64,000 bases of DNA from Sporosarcina sp. NCCP-2716 (GCF_023707985.1 NZ_BRCF01000009.1:62001-126000); one strand, 5' to 3'; shown: positions 30,749-39,614, counted from the first letter of the stretch. Program-made: numbers and translations. The notes: generated by a model from the letters alone, not told the origin.

Positions 30749-31792
30749 CTATAGTAAACAGCTGCCCGATGAGTTGAATATGCCCAAGTTAGTCTGCCGC
30801 AGCGCATTATATATTTCTTTCAAGCGTGCGGTAACGCTCTCTTGTTCGTGTCGTTCGACTAGCTGTTCCAGTGAATCGTCGTTGTATCGGATGGTTGTGA
30901 ACCAGAAGGCAGCGGACAGGGCTTGGATCTCACCTACTACCTGTTTTTCTTTTTTCGACAGCTCTCTTTCCGAACAATATCCTTGAACGAACTGCATGAA
31001 CAATTCCGGCCTGTCGTCATCTCCCGTGCCCTCCGCCAAGGGCATTTCATTCGCTGTCAACAGTCCTTGAAGAACCATGTCTGCGACGAGCGTGGCATCA
31101 CCCGCAATGTTGAAGTCAAAGATTCCTAGGTCCCCACCATTACAAGTCAGATTGTTAATGGACATATCTCCTTGTGTCGCAAACCGCGGCAGCTCTTTCC
31201 ACTGCCTTTTCACGCAGTCGAGTTTTTCTTTGTACAGAGCTTGTATGCGTTGGAACAGGTCTGGATTCAGGTTACCGGTTTCGCCCAGCTCACAGAACAC
31301 ATCGTAACCACTGACTTCGTTGTAGCCGAGGAAATTGAAAATCGTATCCCTTCCAATCAGACAGCTGCCTTTCTCCGAGACCGCATGGATCTTACCGAGT
31401 AACTGGCCGATCTGGCTGGCAAGACGAAAATCGATCGCTTGGATTTCCTCTCCGAGATCCTCTTCAACAGTTATCCATACGTCCAGATCAGTTAATTTGA
31501 ATGGCAGGCAGTAGTGTCCGTCACTCGCATACCTTCGTGCCGTCCGGATGCCTTGGCTTCTTATATACTCGGAAAACGCACTTTGCGACTCGACGACCGA
31601 CATGGGATGTTCAGATTCTCGAAGGATTTTCATAATCAATGGCGCTCGATCAGCGAACTCGACCTTTGCGATGATTTTGACTTCTTTGCTTACTTCATCG
31701 TAGTAATCTATGAACTTATGGACCTTGGACACATGCCCTGTCAGCCCGAACTGTGCGAGTATGTGATCGATTGTCTCTGATTGAATTTCCAT
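30749..31792 (-). CDS. APH-like phosphotransferase (second of a pair)
   Basis: About 347 residues from the ATG at 31792 (GGAGGGG upstream). It has the kinase-like fold of aminoglycoside/homoserine kinases: the catalytic loop is ATQGDMSINN (Brenner-type HxDxxxxN with Gln for the first His), followed by LGIFDFNIAGDATLVADM with the metal Asp. VEEDLGEEIQAIDFRLASQIGQLLGKIHAV is the typical linker helix. Substrate unknown. It starts 24 bases after the stop of a second kinase gene, so the two are an operon. Confidence 0.82.
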   Translation of the reverse strand: MEIQSETIDHILAQFGLTGHVSKVHKFIDYYDEVSKEVKIIAKVEFADRAPLIMKILRESEHPMSVVESQSAFSEYIRSQGIRTARRYASDGHYCLPFKLTDLDVWITVEEDLGEEIQAIDFRLASQIGQLLGKIHAVSEKGSCLIGRDTIFNFLGYNEVSGYDVFCELGETGNLNPDLFQRIQALYKEKLDCVKRQWKELPRFATQGDMSINNLTCNGGDLGIFDFNIAGDATLVADMVLQGLLTANEMPLAEGTGDDDRPELFMQFVQGYCSERELSKKEKQVVGEIQALSAAFWFTTIRYNDDSLEQLVERHEQESVTARLKEIYNALRQTNLGIFNSSGSCLL

Positions 31793-31815
31793 CTGACCCC
31801 TCCATGTACCCACTG

Positions 31816-32760
31816 CTAAGGTGTTTTAAGGTTTTCATGTTTCAACGGATAGGCAGACAGATTGGGGAGCAGCTGTACCACGCTTACAAAGAGGTCGCGT
31901 TGTTCCGGCCTGCGCCAATCTTCTTCTGTCTCCGCCATGAGCCACATCACTTCGTCCAAAAATACATGAAGGACCGCTTCCTCCCATGTGCTGATTTCTG
32001 TTTCCGTCAGCGTTTGGCGGGCACCATATCCTTGTAAGAAAAGCCGCCATTCCTCCGGTGTGAACACTCGATGGGGGGCTGTGGCATGCTCATTATGGAA
32101 TAGGAGAAGAGCCAGCGCCAAGTCAAAAGTGCGAGGAATCCACGTTGCATGATCAGGGTCGATGACAACGGGTTTATCCTGATACACCAAATTATTCGCT
32201 TTGTAATCGTACGGCGTATCCACCCATTTCAGATCACTCGTTTTCAAGTGCTCTTGGCGAAGTACCGCCCTATGCAGGAGCTTGGTTAAACCGTCGACAT
32301 CTATCCTTACGTTGTAACGGTCTGCCAACGTTTGAATCTTTTCCATATGCTCGCCAACTTCATGTGCATAAAAGTCGAAGACATTATAGTCATCGAGTTG
32401 AAATTCGTTGTCTGGCGTTGAGAGTTGGTGAATACGGCCAAGCAGCTCTCCAGCCTGAACGATCTCCTGGTTTGTTCCCTTGTATGCGGTGCCTTCTATA
32501 AAGGGATAACAGACATAGCAGTCATCCTCTATCTGTACGGGGTTGTCGCTCGTCAGGTTGACGGGTGTTACGATTGGAATCTTGTGCTTTTCTAAGTACG
32601 TTGTGTAGTTCATCAGTCTTTCTGCGTTCTCGATCGGAAACTGAGTTCGTTTCACTATGAAATTCTGTACTTTATAGACAGGTGAAAACGGGTAGATGCT
32701 TTCTTGTTCAGTCGCTACGTCAAAGCCAAATCGGCTCAAAATCTGCATGCTCGTTGCCAT
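31816..32760 (-). CDS. APH-like phosphotransferase (first of a pair)
   Basis: 314 residues. The linker helix AGELLGRIHQLSTP is at about 100-120, the catalytic loop is PYDYKANNLVY (Asp and Asn kept, first His replaced by Pro), and KPVVIDPDHATW carries the metal aspartates. This resembles the CotS/APH group. The N-terminal lobe (VYKVQNFIVKRTQF, about 30-44) contains the ATP lysine. It lies immediately upstream of another APH-like gene on the same strand. Confidence 0.82.
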   Translation of the reverse strand: MATSMQILSRFGFDVATEQESIYPFSPVYKVQNFIVKRTQFPIENAERLMNYTTYLEKHKIPIVTPVNLTSDNPVQIEDDCYVCYPFIEGTAYKGTNQEIVQAGELLGRIHQLSTPDNEFQLDDYNVFDFYAHEVGEHMEKIQTLADRYNVRIDVDGLTKLLHRAVLRQEHLKTSDLKWVDTPYDYKANNLVYQDKPVVIDPDHATWIPRTFDLALALLLFHNEHATAPHRVFTPEEWRLFLQGYGARQTLTETEISTWEEAVLHVFLDEVMWLMAETEEDWRRPEQRDLFVSVVQLLPNLSAYPLKHENLKTP

Positions 32761-32844
32761 TCTCTTCCTCCTTCGCCGCCGTTTTCTTGAAGGACGGCCT
32801 CTTGTGCGTCTTCCGTTCAGCGATCCCCGCTATTCCGTTCAAAC

Positions 32845-33390
32845 TCACTCGGGCTCAAGTTCCTCTCCGGTCTCCTTTTCATAATAAATGATTTCAGGAT
32901 CGTCCAACTGCTCTTCGGTTTCCGCATACCAGACAGACAAGCCCTCCAAGCGGTAGGTCTGCACCTGCTCTGCCGGCAGTGTTTCCAAATTCAAAATTTC
33001 TGCGTCTTCGCCGTCCACTTCAAATCGCCACTCTTCGCCATGGCGCGTCAATCCATAGACGAGCGTACCGCCATGCCCCTGCACACTGCCGAAACCATCA
33101 TACTTCCTCTTCTGGTCCAGTGAACTCCACGAAAGGAATTCGTTTTTCCAGCCGAACAGGCCTTTCCGGACATAGGTAGCACCAAAACCGTTTCGATCGT
33201 TGATGAAAAAGTACAGAGCCCGGTCATCCAGCTGATAGGCAGGGATCAGCAGGAGGGATGGGTCATACGCAGCCAAAGCCTCCTCCGGTTCCCCGTAAGC
33301 ATCCGATGCCACGATCCATACCCCTCCAAGGACCAGGACGATTGCGACGGCCACTGTAATCAGCCCGCTTCGGTTTCTCATAAACTCCAC
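32845..33390 (-). CDS. TM-anchored extracytoplasmic protein, unknown
   Basis: About 181 residues. After MRNRSG a TM helix (LITVAVAIVLVLGGVWIVA) leads into an acidic, aromatic soluble domain (RYFFINDRNGFGATYV, WKNEFLSWSSLDQ, then an EETEEQLDDPEIIYYE tail). Start at the GTG at 33390 four bases after AGGAGG, or the ATG at 33381. No family recognised. Confidence 0.55.
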   Translation of the reverse strand: MEFMRNRSGLITVAVAIVLVLGGVWIVASDAYGEPEEALAAYDPSLLLIPAYQLDDRALYFFINDRNGFGATYVRKGLFGWKNEFLSWSSLDQKRKYDGFGSVQGHGGTLVYGLTRHGEEWRFEVDGEDAEILNLETLPAEQVQTYRLEGLSVWYAETEEQLDDPEIIYYEKETGEELEPE

Positions 33391-33499
33391 TACCCCTCCT
33401 GGATGCACAGCTGGACGGCCGTGCTCTGGTTATCTCTGCCGATGAAGTGCAGCCATTCCATTCTAACAAGCGCTCAGCAGAGTGTAGGTGCCCCCCTAC

Positions 33500-34411
33500 T
33501 TAGGGCTGCACAACAGGACATGCGCTCTTTTTCATTTTCCGGACATACACCCACGTCGCGGCGAACCCCGCGAGGATCAGCACTGTCGCTGCCAAACCGC
33601 CTTCGAGCCCAAACGCCCCGCCTGTCAGCCAGGCATTGCCGCTCTCGATCGAGACATTATAAATTCCGTTCGGAGTTGTGCCGCTGACAGCGAAGCCGAA
33701 CACGTTTCCCTGGAAATAGTTCCACGTCATATGGTAGCCGATCGGCAGCCACAAACTGTCCGTCTCGAGGAACATATACGCAAACAGCACGCCGACGAAT
33801 ACGATGTTCAACAGGCCGAGCCAACTGACATTCGGGTTGAGGCCGTGCGCCAGGCTGAAGACCACCGCAGACACGAGATAGATTGCCCACTTCGGATTCC
33901 CCCGGCTCTGCATCGTCGACATGACATATCCGCGGAAAAACATCTCCTCCGAAATACCGACCAGGATGTACATCAGCAGGAAAGCGATCGTATAGGCGCT
34001 GAATTCCGGTGCCCCGAACGAGTTGACCATCGCGATATTTCCCGTTGCCAGCAGCAGCAGGAAAATGACGGTGATCGATGCTGCGCCAAGGAACAGACCG
34101 TATGCGAAATCTGCGAACGACCAGCGGAATCCGAGGCTGCGGAGCGAGCCCTTGTTCACAAACCGCCAAAGAATATACGTGACGAGAATGCTGCCGACAA
34201 CCGCCCCTCCCTGTGTGATCACATAGAGCCACGGATGGCCGTCGTAAATCTGTAGAATGTCCATCTCCGTAGAACTGGTCAGTGCCGGCAGTTCATAAAG
34301 AAATAAAAGCAGCGCACCGGGCAGGGAGAAAATCTGCTGGGCGACCAGCATCGACACGAATGCCAGTGCAATCAGCCAGCCGGCACGGAATTGTCCTTTG
34401 TCATTTTTCAA
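33500..34411 (-). CDS. CPBP (Abi/CAAX) family intramembrane metalloprotease
   Basis: About 303 residues with eight TM helices. All three active motifs are intact: EEMFFRGYVMSTMQSR (EExxxR), SAVVFSLAHGLNP (FxxxH) and HMTWNYFQG (HxxxN). Such proteins are CAAX-protease-like enzymes; bacterial members include immunity and bacteriocin-maturation proteins. The start is a TTG at 34411, 9 bases after GGAAGGGA. Monocistronic. Confidence 0.85.
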   Translation of the reverse strand: MKNDKGQFRAGWLIALAFVSMLVAQQIFSLPGALLLFLYELPALTSSTEMDILQIYDGHPWLYVITQGGAVVGSILVTYILWRFVNKGSLRSLGFRWSFADFAYGLFLGAASITVIFLLLLATGNIAMVNSFGAPEFSAYTIAFLLMYILVGISEEMFFRGYVMSTMQSRGNPKWAIYLVSAVVFSLAHGLNPNVSWLGLLNIVFVGVLFAYMFLETDSLWLPIGYHMTWNYFQGNVFGFAVSGTTPNGIYNVSIESGNAWLTGGAFGLEGGLAATVLILAGFAATWVYVRKMKKSACPVVQP

Positions 34412-34462
34412 GTTAGTAAGTCCCTTCCTTTTCAAATATGAAACTGTCTGCTGAATGCTTCG

Positions 34463-34762
34463 TCATTGAAGTCCACCTGCAAACCTAGCAATGTAGATCA
34501 CTCCGTATCGTTTCACCTCGTATCTATCCAAGTCGCCTCCAGTCGCCTTTTCAATCGGTGGATCTGTCAGGGTAACATAAGAAGCATTGGTTTCTTCATG
34601 AATGCCGGAAGTGATTGCAGCTACCGGATGTCCTAAGTAAAACACACACGTCCTCACGGCTATAGTTGGCGACGCGTGCAGTGAGTAATAAATAATAGTC
34701 AAACCTAGTATTCCTAACATCATTCGTTGTCTGACCCGCTTTTTCTGTCGTCCGGCTCCCAT
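34463..34762 (-). CDS. Single-TM protein, unknown
   Basis: 99 residues from the ATG at 34762 behind GGGGGAGG. A very basic N-terminus (GRQKKRVRQRM) precedes one TM helix (LGILGLTIIYYSL), then an outside segment (TCVFYLGHPVAAITSGIHEETN) ending in YEVKRYGVIYIARF. Family unknown. Confidence 0.5.
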   Translation of the reverse strand: MGAGRQKKRVRQRMMLGILGLTIIYYSLHASPTIAVRTCVFYLGHPVAAITSGIHEETNASYVTLTDPPIEKATGGDLDRYEVKRYGVIYIARFAGGLQ

Positions 34763-34843
34763 GTGTTCCCTCCCCCGTTTCTCTCCCGTCCTGACTCCCT
34801 CACGCCTTGGTAAATATACGAACATCGTCGGAAATAAGGACTC

Positions 34844-35128
34844 CTATTGCTGAATATTTTGTAACACATGTGGCTTACCTTCATCAGTTGAATACATAGC
34901 AAAGTAATCTCTATCTTCCTCAACCAAGTTCCAAACCATTTCTTCCTTTATGAATATCGTGAACTCTTCCTTATCATCAGGAATGTTCGAATTATACACC
35001 TTGATCCAATACTTGTTATCCGACTGCCCTTTCTCGGTCACCATTATGGACGAGGCAGTCGAACTATTTCCGCACGAACCGAGCAGCAAGGCGGAAAGGA
35101 TGATGAACAATGCAATTGTCTTTTTCAA
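34844..35128 (-). CDS. Small lipoprotein, unknown
   Basis: 94 residues; the signal peptide ends in the lipobox LLGSC (Cys19), and the mature domain is short and acidic (YWIKVYNSNIPDDKEEFTIFIKEEMVW). Similar short lipoproteins with one immunoglobulin-like or YxeA-like strand set are common in this order. Function unknown. Confidence 0.7.
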   Translation of the reverse strand: MKKTIALFIILSALLLGSCGNSSTASSIMVTEKGQSDNKYWIKVYNSNIPDDKEEFTIFIKEEMVWNLVEEDRDYFAMYSTDEGKPHVLQNIQQ

Positions 35129-35147
35129 ACGATCTCACCTCGTTCAC

Positions 35148-35372
35148 TTACTGGCTATGTTCATCTGCATTTTCCAGACCTAGCGATTTAACTAAAATAT
35201 AATATACTACCCAATAAATCAGGGGGATAATAGTCGAGTAATTCTTCTTCCCTTCAGGCAGATATATCAGCACTGCTGTAAATAGCAACACACTGGGGAT
35301 CAATAATAGCCAATAGAGCTTCCTTTTTGTCAAAATGAGGTTCAGTCCTCTCTTCTTACTCATCATCTTCAT
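35148..35372 (-). CDS. Two-TM membrane protein, unknown
   Basis: 74 residues: a basic start (MSKKRGLNLILTKRK), helices at about 19-37 and 46-64, and an acidic tail. Starts at residues 1 and 4 are both possible; neither has a strong ribosome site. Twenty bases separate its stop from the lipoprotein start at 35128, so they may be cotranscribed. Confidence 0.45.
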   Translation of the reverse strand: MKMMSKKRGLNLILTKRKLYWLLLIPSVLLFTAVLIYLPEGKKNYSTIIPLIYWVVYYILVKSLGLENADEHSQ

Positions 35373-35440
35373 TCGACGACAATTCCAATTGGAGTTGACC
35401 GGCGCTTAGTGTTGGAAATTATACAATGCGCTCTCTATAA

Positions 35441-36199
35441 TCACTCAAAATGATAGAATTCTTTCAAGTTCTCATCAAGATCCTTCCAAGTACATAAGGT
35501 GTAAGATTTTTGCTGGACCTCTGATAGTTCGACGCCTTCCTCTTCCACTTTTATTCGTTTTTTCGGGTTATCTCTTTTACCGGCAGGAACCACAGCAACT
35601 CTTTTCACTTCTTGCACTCCGTTATCCCATGTCCAATTCTTCATTTTCAAATCATCGATCTGCGTTTTTGAAGGAATTTCTTTTCCGATCCAATCGCATA
35701 TTTCGAAAAGCGGATACCGATCGCCCGTCCACTCTTCGATGATCTTAACAACTTTCAGGATAATGAAATTTCCAGATAGTAATTCATAGCTAACTGCGTC
35801 CCCTGCTTTCAAGTGTGTGTCCGCTACAAATCGCTTCGGTACTTTTTTTGCTTGTGGTTGCGGTGAGCTCAATTGTTCTTTGAGCTTCTGAAGAACCGTT
35901 GTGCGTTTTTTCAGAAGCTTAGGCTCCTCTTCCCAGCGTTCGAGATCCGCGCCGCTGTCAATGATCTCAATCGCTTTGTTCTTCACCTGTTCTTGGAGTC
36001 TCCCCGCTTTCCATTGGATAAGAGCGAACGACAGCCAAAAGACCGTCACTTCTTCGCTATCCACTTCACCAAGAAACTCGTTGATGACGAGCCTGCTCGC
36101 TTCCTCGCCTGAATACTCTTCCCCTAAAAGATCCTTATATCGAAAGCTGATATCTCCAGCAAGATCGTCTGATAATACCGCTGTTCCCCAAGCTCCCAT
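35441..36199 (-). CDS. DUF4259 domain protein
   Basis: About 252 residues beginning MGAWGTAVLSDDLAGDISFRYKDLL, the DUF4259 opening, from the ATG at 36199 (AGGAGGAGGC upstream). A C-terminal beta domain (about 115-205) contains GDAVSYELLSGNFIILKVVKI and a WTWDNG motif. DUF4259 proteins are frequent in accessory regions and are suspected immunity proteins for secreted toxins; that is known only by context in other genomes, and no toxin gene is seen here. Confidence 0.75.
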   Translation of the reverse strand: MGAWGTAVLSDDLAGDISFRYKDLLGEEYSGEEASRLVINEFLGEVDSEEVTVFWLSFALIQWKAGRLQEQVKNKAIEIIDSGADLERWEEEPKLLKKRTTVLQKLKEQLSSPQPQAKKVPKRFVADTHLKAGDAVSYELLSGNFIILKVVKIIEEWTGDRYPLFEICDWIGKEIPSKTQIDDLKMKNWTWDNGVQEVKRVAVVPAGKRDNPKKRIKVEEEGVELSEVQQKSYTLCTWKDLDENLKEFYHFE

Positions 36200-36299
36200 A
36201 AAAGCCTCCTCCTGGTTTCTCCGGTCAAAATTGAAGCGACCTTGCAATCCGTCGCGGAATCATTTGATTTCTACGGAAATAAAATCGAACAGAAAGATT

Positions 36300-36728
36300 C
36301 TATTTATCCATCAATCCATCCATAGCTACCTGTATCTTTTCATCCGTTTCTCCGCCCAAGTCTTCCATTTCACTGACACAGAACAGCAGAACATTTTCCG
36401 CTTCGTACACTTGAAAAGCACCACCGATGTCCATGCTTGCCGTCTTTTCACGCCAGTCATCCAGTCCCTGTTCCCGCGCCGCTTGCGATGGATAGATATA
36501 GACGTACAAGTCGTTCCCTTCAAGATCGTAGCCAGCAGGGCGAACCTTGTTCAGTTTCATCCCAAACACGTTTTTGCCCCACTTTTCCATCTGTTCTTTC
36601 GGGGACAATCCTTGAGCTTCCAAAGCGGCGATCACTTCCTGCCGCGAAATGGCCTCAAGATCTTTTGCCTGGCACGCCATCAGCAGCAGGACAACCGACA
36701 GGAGAAACAAACGGGCTGACTTTTTCAA
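36300..36728 (-). CDS. Lipoprotein, unknown
   Basis: About 142 residues. The start is set at the TTG at 36728 because GGGAGG lies 7 bases upstream; an ATG 15 bases earlier lies over the ribosome site. The signal peptide ends LLLMAC. The mature part (GLSPKEQMEKWGKNVFGMKLNKVRPAGYD, LYVYIYPSQAAREQGLDDWREKT) is like other short Bacillales lipoproteins with no known role. Confidence 0.7.
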   Translation of the reverse strand: MKKSARLFLLSVVLLLMACQAKDLEAISRQEVIAALEAQGLSPKEQMEKWGKNVFGMKLNKVRPAGYDLEGNDLYVYIYPSQAAREQGLDDWREKTASMDIGGAFQVYEAENVLLFCVSEMEDLGGETDEKIQVAMDGLMDK

Positions 36729-36779
36729 TGAACAGCCTCCCATCGTGAATTGTTTTCTTACGTCACTGCCGTCCTTCCA

Positions 36780-36843
36780 GGTGCCTGCGCGCCAAACATT
36801 CATGAATGTTTAAACAAACGTGAATGTTTACTGCACAGGTACC
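36780..36843. repeat. 64-bp palindromic repeat, copy 9
   Basis: GGTGCCTGCGCGCC...ACTGCACAGGTACC, with inner units CATTCATGAATGTTTAAACAAACGTGAATGTTT. It lies 12 bases past the stop of the gene at 36855 and about 50 bases upstream of the lipoprotein start at 36728. Confidence 0.9.
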
Positions 36844-36854
36844 GTTTTTTCGGT

Positions 36855-37031
36855 TTACAGGCTGGTGTTCTGCTTTGCTGGGTGGTTCTTTTGGTAATTC
36901 CAGAAGATAAGGACCAGCCCGCAGATGGCGGCGACAGCCACTGGCAGGAATTTCTGCTGGATCAGACTTGAGACGAGGACAATGCCGAAAGCCGCCATGA
37001 TCAGTATGTGGTATGTATAATATTTTTTCAT
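36855..37031 (-). CDS. 58-residue two-TM protein
   Basis: From the ATG at 37031 (AAGGAGGCATAACAG upstream). Helices at about 8-25 and 31-48, then NYQKNHPAKQ. It follows the membrane gene at 37048-37272 by 16 bases, so the two are probably cotranscribed. Function unknown. Confidence 0.55.
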   Translation of the reverse strand: MKKYYTYHILIMAAFGIVLVSSLIQQKFLPVAVAAICGLVLIFWNYQKNHPAKQNTSL

Positions 37032-37047
37032 ATCTGTTATGCCTCCT

Positions 37048-37272
37048 TTATAAATAGGGGTACAAACTGGCGAAGAGGTCGAATCCACCAGCTGCGACCA
37101 ACAAGGTGCCTATAGTTTTCCGGCGCTCCCGGAACTGGAGGATTCCGAGACAGAGAAACAGGATGCTCACTGCAACCTCCATATAGGTAAATGCAAGCGG
37201 GTTTCGGCTGATCAGACTAAAGATGCCTAGAACAAGGACAATTCCAGCAAGTAGGATGCTTGTTGGTTTCAT
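37048..37272 (-). CDS. 74-residue membrane protein
   Basis: Two long hydrophobic segments (about 5-22 and 31-47), a basic linker (FRERRKT) and a third (GTLLVAAGGFDLFASLY). The ATG at 37272 has GAGGAG 9 bases upstream. It lies just upstream of another small membrane gene. Family unknown. Confidence 0.55.
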   Translation of the reverse strand: MKPTSILLAGIVLVLGIFSLISRNPLAFTYMEVAVSILFLCLGILQFRERRKTIGTLLVAAGGFDLFASLYPYL

Positions 37273-37310
37273 TCATTCCCACTCCTCGCAGGCATCTGGA
37301 ACCGGATGCT

Positions 37311-38282
37311 TCAGGCTTGTATAGAGCTGAAGGTTGCCCCGACCGTTTCAAGATCTGCCTCATTACACTTCCTGTAGACCCGCAAAGTACATCTGCCCCA
37401 GTACCTTTGTATATCTTCAAGTTTCGCTATCTTCCATGGTTCAAAGAAGGTTTGGCCGCTTTTATTGAAGCATAGATCCCTCTCCAGATAGTATGTCGCA
37501 TGCTGAACGGTGCTCGTGCGATCGGACCATGTCAACACATCCCCGGGAAGGGGCTCCTCGTTTACGGCAGAATAGCCATTGGACATCAATCCATTCAGAA
37601 AGGTCTGGGGATGCACCCATTCACGCAGCATCCACTCCTGTTCCGTGATGGCGAACAGCGCAGCGGATAGACAGTTGCTCCCCGGATCGTCCGGGAATCG
37701 ATTGGCATATTTCCTGATGTGCGCCGGGGCTGTTTCAGGTATCACTTCTGTTTCCCAGCCGTCGATCATTTGCGCATATGCACGGATGATCGCTTCCTTT
37801 CCTGCTTCATCCAACGAGTGCCACATGGCGGCACGGATCACAGCAAACTCGTCTGTGTCCCTGTTGAAGTGTTCTGTGAAATAACGGCTCGCCGTACCTA
37901 CTGCTTTGATAATGGCGTCTGCCGGAATACATTTCACGGAAGGGAGGATCGCTGCAGGGAGGAGCAGCCCTGTCGAGAGCTCCGCCTGCAATTCCAGCAG
38001 TGCTTGCCGCGTGCCCCGGGTTCTGCTTCCAATCCACTCCGGCGGTGCAATGATAACGCAGGCTGCTTCTTTTGAAACAGTCCAGTACATATAGCTGTTC
38101 AAATATTCAAGCCTTGTGTATGAAGAATGTGCGAAAAATTCGTCCTTCGGCACAATGAGGGCCTCTTTCAGCTCCTTATAGAAGGTTCTGACGTTCTCTT
38201 CTTTCAGAAAGAATAGGTCCTTGTCAGGCACCAGCTGCTTCATCCATAGTTGCAGCTGATCGGCTGTCGGTGTAATCTGCAT
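37311..38282 (-). CDS. Hypothetical cytoplasmic protein with possible papain-like C-terminal domain
   Basis: About 323 residues from the ATG at 38282 (AGGTAGGAATTC upstream). The N-terminal 190 residues are mainly helical. The C-terminal 110 residues contain PGSNCLSAALFAIT and, about 55 residues later, TVQHATYYLERDLCFNKSGQ. A Cys near the start of a helix followed by a His before YYL is the arrangement of NlpC/P60-like papain-fold enzymes. That reading is an inference from spacing; I do not recognise the family. Confidence 0.55.
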   Translation of the reverse strand: MQITPTADQLQLWMKQLVPDKDLFFLKEENVRTFYKELKEALIVPKDEFFAHSSYTRLEYLNSYMYWTVSKEAACVIIAPPEWIGSRTRGTRQALLELQAELSTGLLLPAAILPSVKCIPADAIIKAVGTASRYFTEHFNRDTDEFAVIRAAMWHSLDEAGKEAIIRAYAQMIDGWETEVIPETAPAHIRKYANRFPDDPGSNCLSAALFAITEQEWMLREWVHPQTFLNGLMSNGYSAVNEEPLPGDVLTWSDRTSTVQHATYYLERDLCFNKSGQTFFEPWKIAKLEDIQRYWGRCTLRVYRKCNEADLETVGATFSSIQA

Positions 38283-38469
38283 ATGAATTCCTACCTTTCT
38301 AACTTTCATCGACTATTCTCTTAACATTTAAGGCTTTTGTTCAGACACCGGCGTCTGCCATGATCTCCCTTTTCTTGCTTCTATCATATCATTCATCCAG
38401 TTGAAATCTATCTTTTCTTGCAAATTAAAATGAACTCTCTTGGAAGCTGAGAGTTCAGGTTGCCGTGCA

Positions 38470-39090
38470 TCAATCTGTGTAGTTGTTCACGCTGTAGCGG
38501 ATGCCGTCTTCCCCTACGAATTGGCGGGGGGCCGTTTTCGTCAGTGTGTAGGAGAAGCCGTTTTCGCCGGGTGCCGTGATGGTGTACTGGTCCTTTTTCT
38601 TTTTGACGGTGTAGTTCGGGTAGTCGCCTGCCTGCATGGTCATTTTGGCGAGTTTCGTCTGGTAGTCTTCTGCCATTTTCTCCACTTCCGCCTGAGTGAT
38701 ATTGACGTTACCCATGAACGATGCGCCTACATTCGTATTTTCAACATGCATGGTCGATTCATCAAAATAAATATAGTATCCTGCCACTTCGTGATCACTC
38801 GTCTGCTCCATGATGATCCCTGCCCACGAGCCGGTGACGTCTTTGGCGAACCATCCGGCATTCGGCGCACCGGGTTTTCCGGCCAGCACGGTGAGGGTCG
38901 TGACGATGGAAATGAGTAAGAGGAATGAAATCAGTGCAGGTTTCCAATGGATGCTGCGCCTTTTGGCTGCCGGCTGCTTTCGCACAAAAATCGCATGGTG
39001 CATGGCGCGTTTCTCGGCGGGTGCCGGTTCGAACGGCTTGCGGAGCGCTTCGAGTTGCCGGGTCAGTTCATCGTCTGTGAAGTGTGTCAC
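38470..39090 (-). CDS. Membrane protein paired with ECF sigma factor (anti-sigma candidate)
   Basis: About 206 residues. The start is a GTG at 39090 (AAAGGAGG upstream) inside the last 22 bases of the sigma gene, so translation is coupled. An N-terminal cytoplasmic part with a basic segment (HHAIFVRKQPAAKRRSIHWK) is followed by one TM helix (ALISFLLLISIVTTLTVLAG) and an extracytoplasmic domain (GWFAKDVTGSWAG, later YTITAPGENGFSYTLTK). Topology and gene order fit an anti-sigma factor sequestering the sigma factor at the membrane, but no known anti-sigma domain is recognised. Confidence 0.65.
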   Translation of the reverse strand: MTHFTDDELTRQLEALRKPFEPAPAEKRAMHHAIFVRKQPAAKRRSIHWKPALISFLLLISIVTTLTVLAGKPGAPNAGWFAKDVTGSWAGIIMEQTSDHEVAGYYIYFDESTMHVENTNVGASFMGNVNITQAEVEKMAEDYQTKLAKMTMQAGDYPNYTVKKKKDQYTITAPGENGFSYTLTKTAPRQFVGEDGIRYSVNNYTD

Positions 39091-39583
39091 GGGACATTCC
39101 TCCTTTCTCCAGTTCGCTTTTGAATGCGTCAAGTGCGCGTTTCAAACTCATCTTCACTTTGCCTTCCGAGCTGCCGAGGATGGCAGCGGTGTCTTTCGTG
39201 GAGAATCCCTGGATGTGCCGCAGCATAATCACCTGCTGGTGGCTTTTTCGCAGCCGTCGCAGCGCTTCGTAGAATTCCGCCTCCTGTTCGCTCAGGATGG
39301 CGGTCTCTTCAGAGGACGGCTGGGTGCCGAGCAGGGGAAGTTCCCTGTCCAGGTAATGCGTCAGGGGATGTTTTTTGCGATAGTGGTTCATCGTGGTCGT
39401 ATAGGCGATGCGGAAGATCCACGTCTTGGCAGCTGCTTTCCCCTCGAATTGATGGACCTTTTCGACGACTTTCATAAATGTTTCCTGTGTCAGTTCTTCC
39501 GCGGTGTGCCGGTTGCGCACTTGCATGAGGATGTAGCTGTACACCGCGCCGGCATAGTCGTTGAACCATTGCTCTGCAGGCAT
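39068..39583 (-). CDS. ECF-family RNA polymerase sigma factor
   Basis: 171 residues. Region 2: GAVYSYILMQVRNRHTAEELTQETFMKVVEKV with WIFRIAYTTTMNHYRKK; region 4: LRRLRKSHQQVIMLRHIQGFSTKDTAAILGSSEGKVKMSLKRALDAFK. This is a minimal ECF sigma factor of the SigM/SigV/SigW group size. It starts at 39583 (AGAGGTGA upstream) and overlaps the downstream membrane gene. It probably responds to envelope stress; the regulon is unknown. Confidence 0.9.
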   Translation of the reverse strand: MPAEQWFNDYAGAVYSYILMQVRNRHTAEELTQETFMKVVEKVHQFEGKAAAKTWIFRIAYTTTMNHYRKKHPLTHYLDRELPLLGTQPSSEETAILSEQEAEFYEALRRLRKSHQQVIMLRHIQGFSTKDTAAILGSSEGKVKMSLKRALDAFKSELEKGGMSRDTLHRR

Positions 39584-39614
39584 CCTGTCACCTCTTTTCT
39601 CTTCTATCTACTTA

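Noticed and set aside
33488..34255. Plus-strand frame opposite the CPBP protease
   Set aside because: The protease motifs EExxxR, FxxxH and HxxxN are all in the minus-strand frame.
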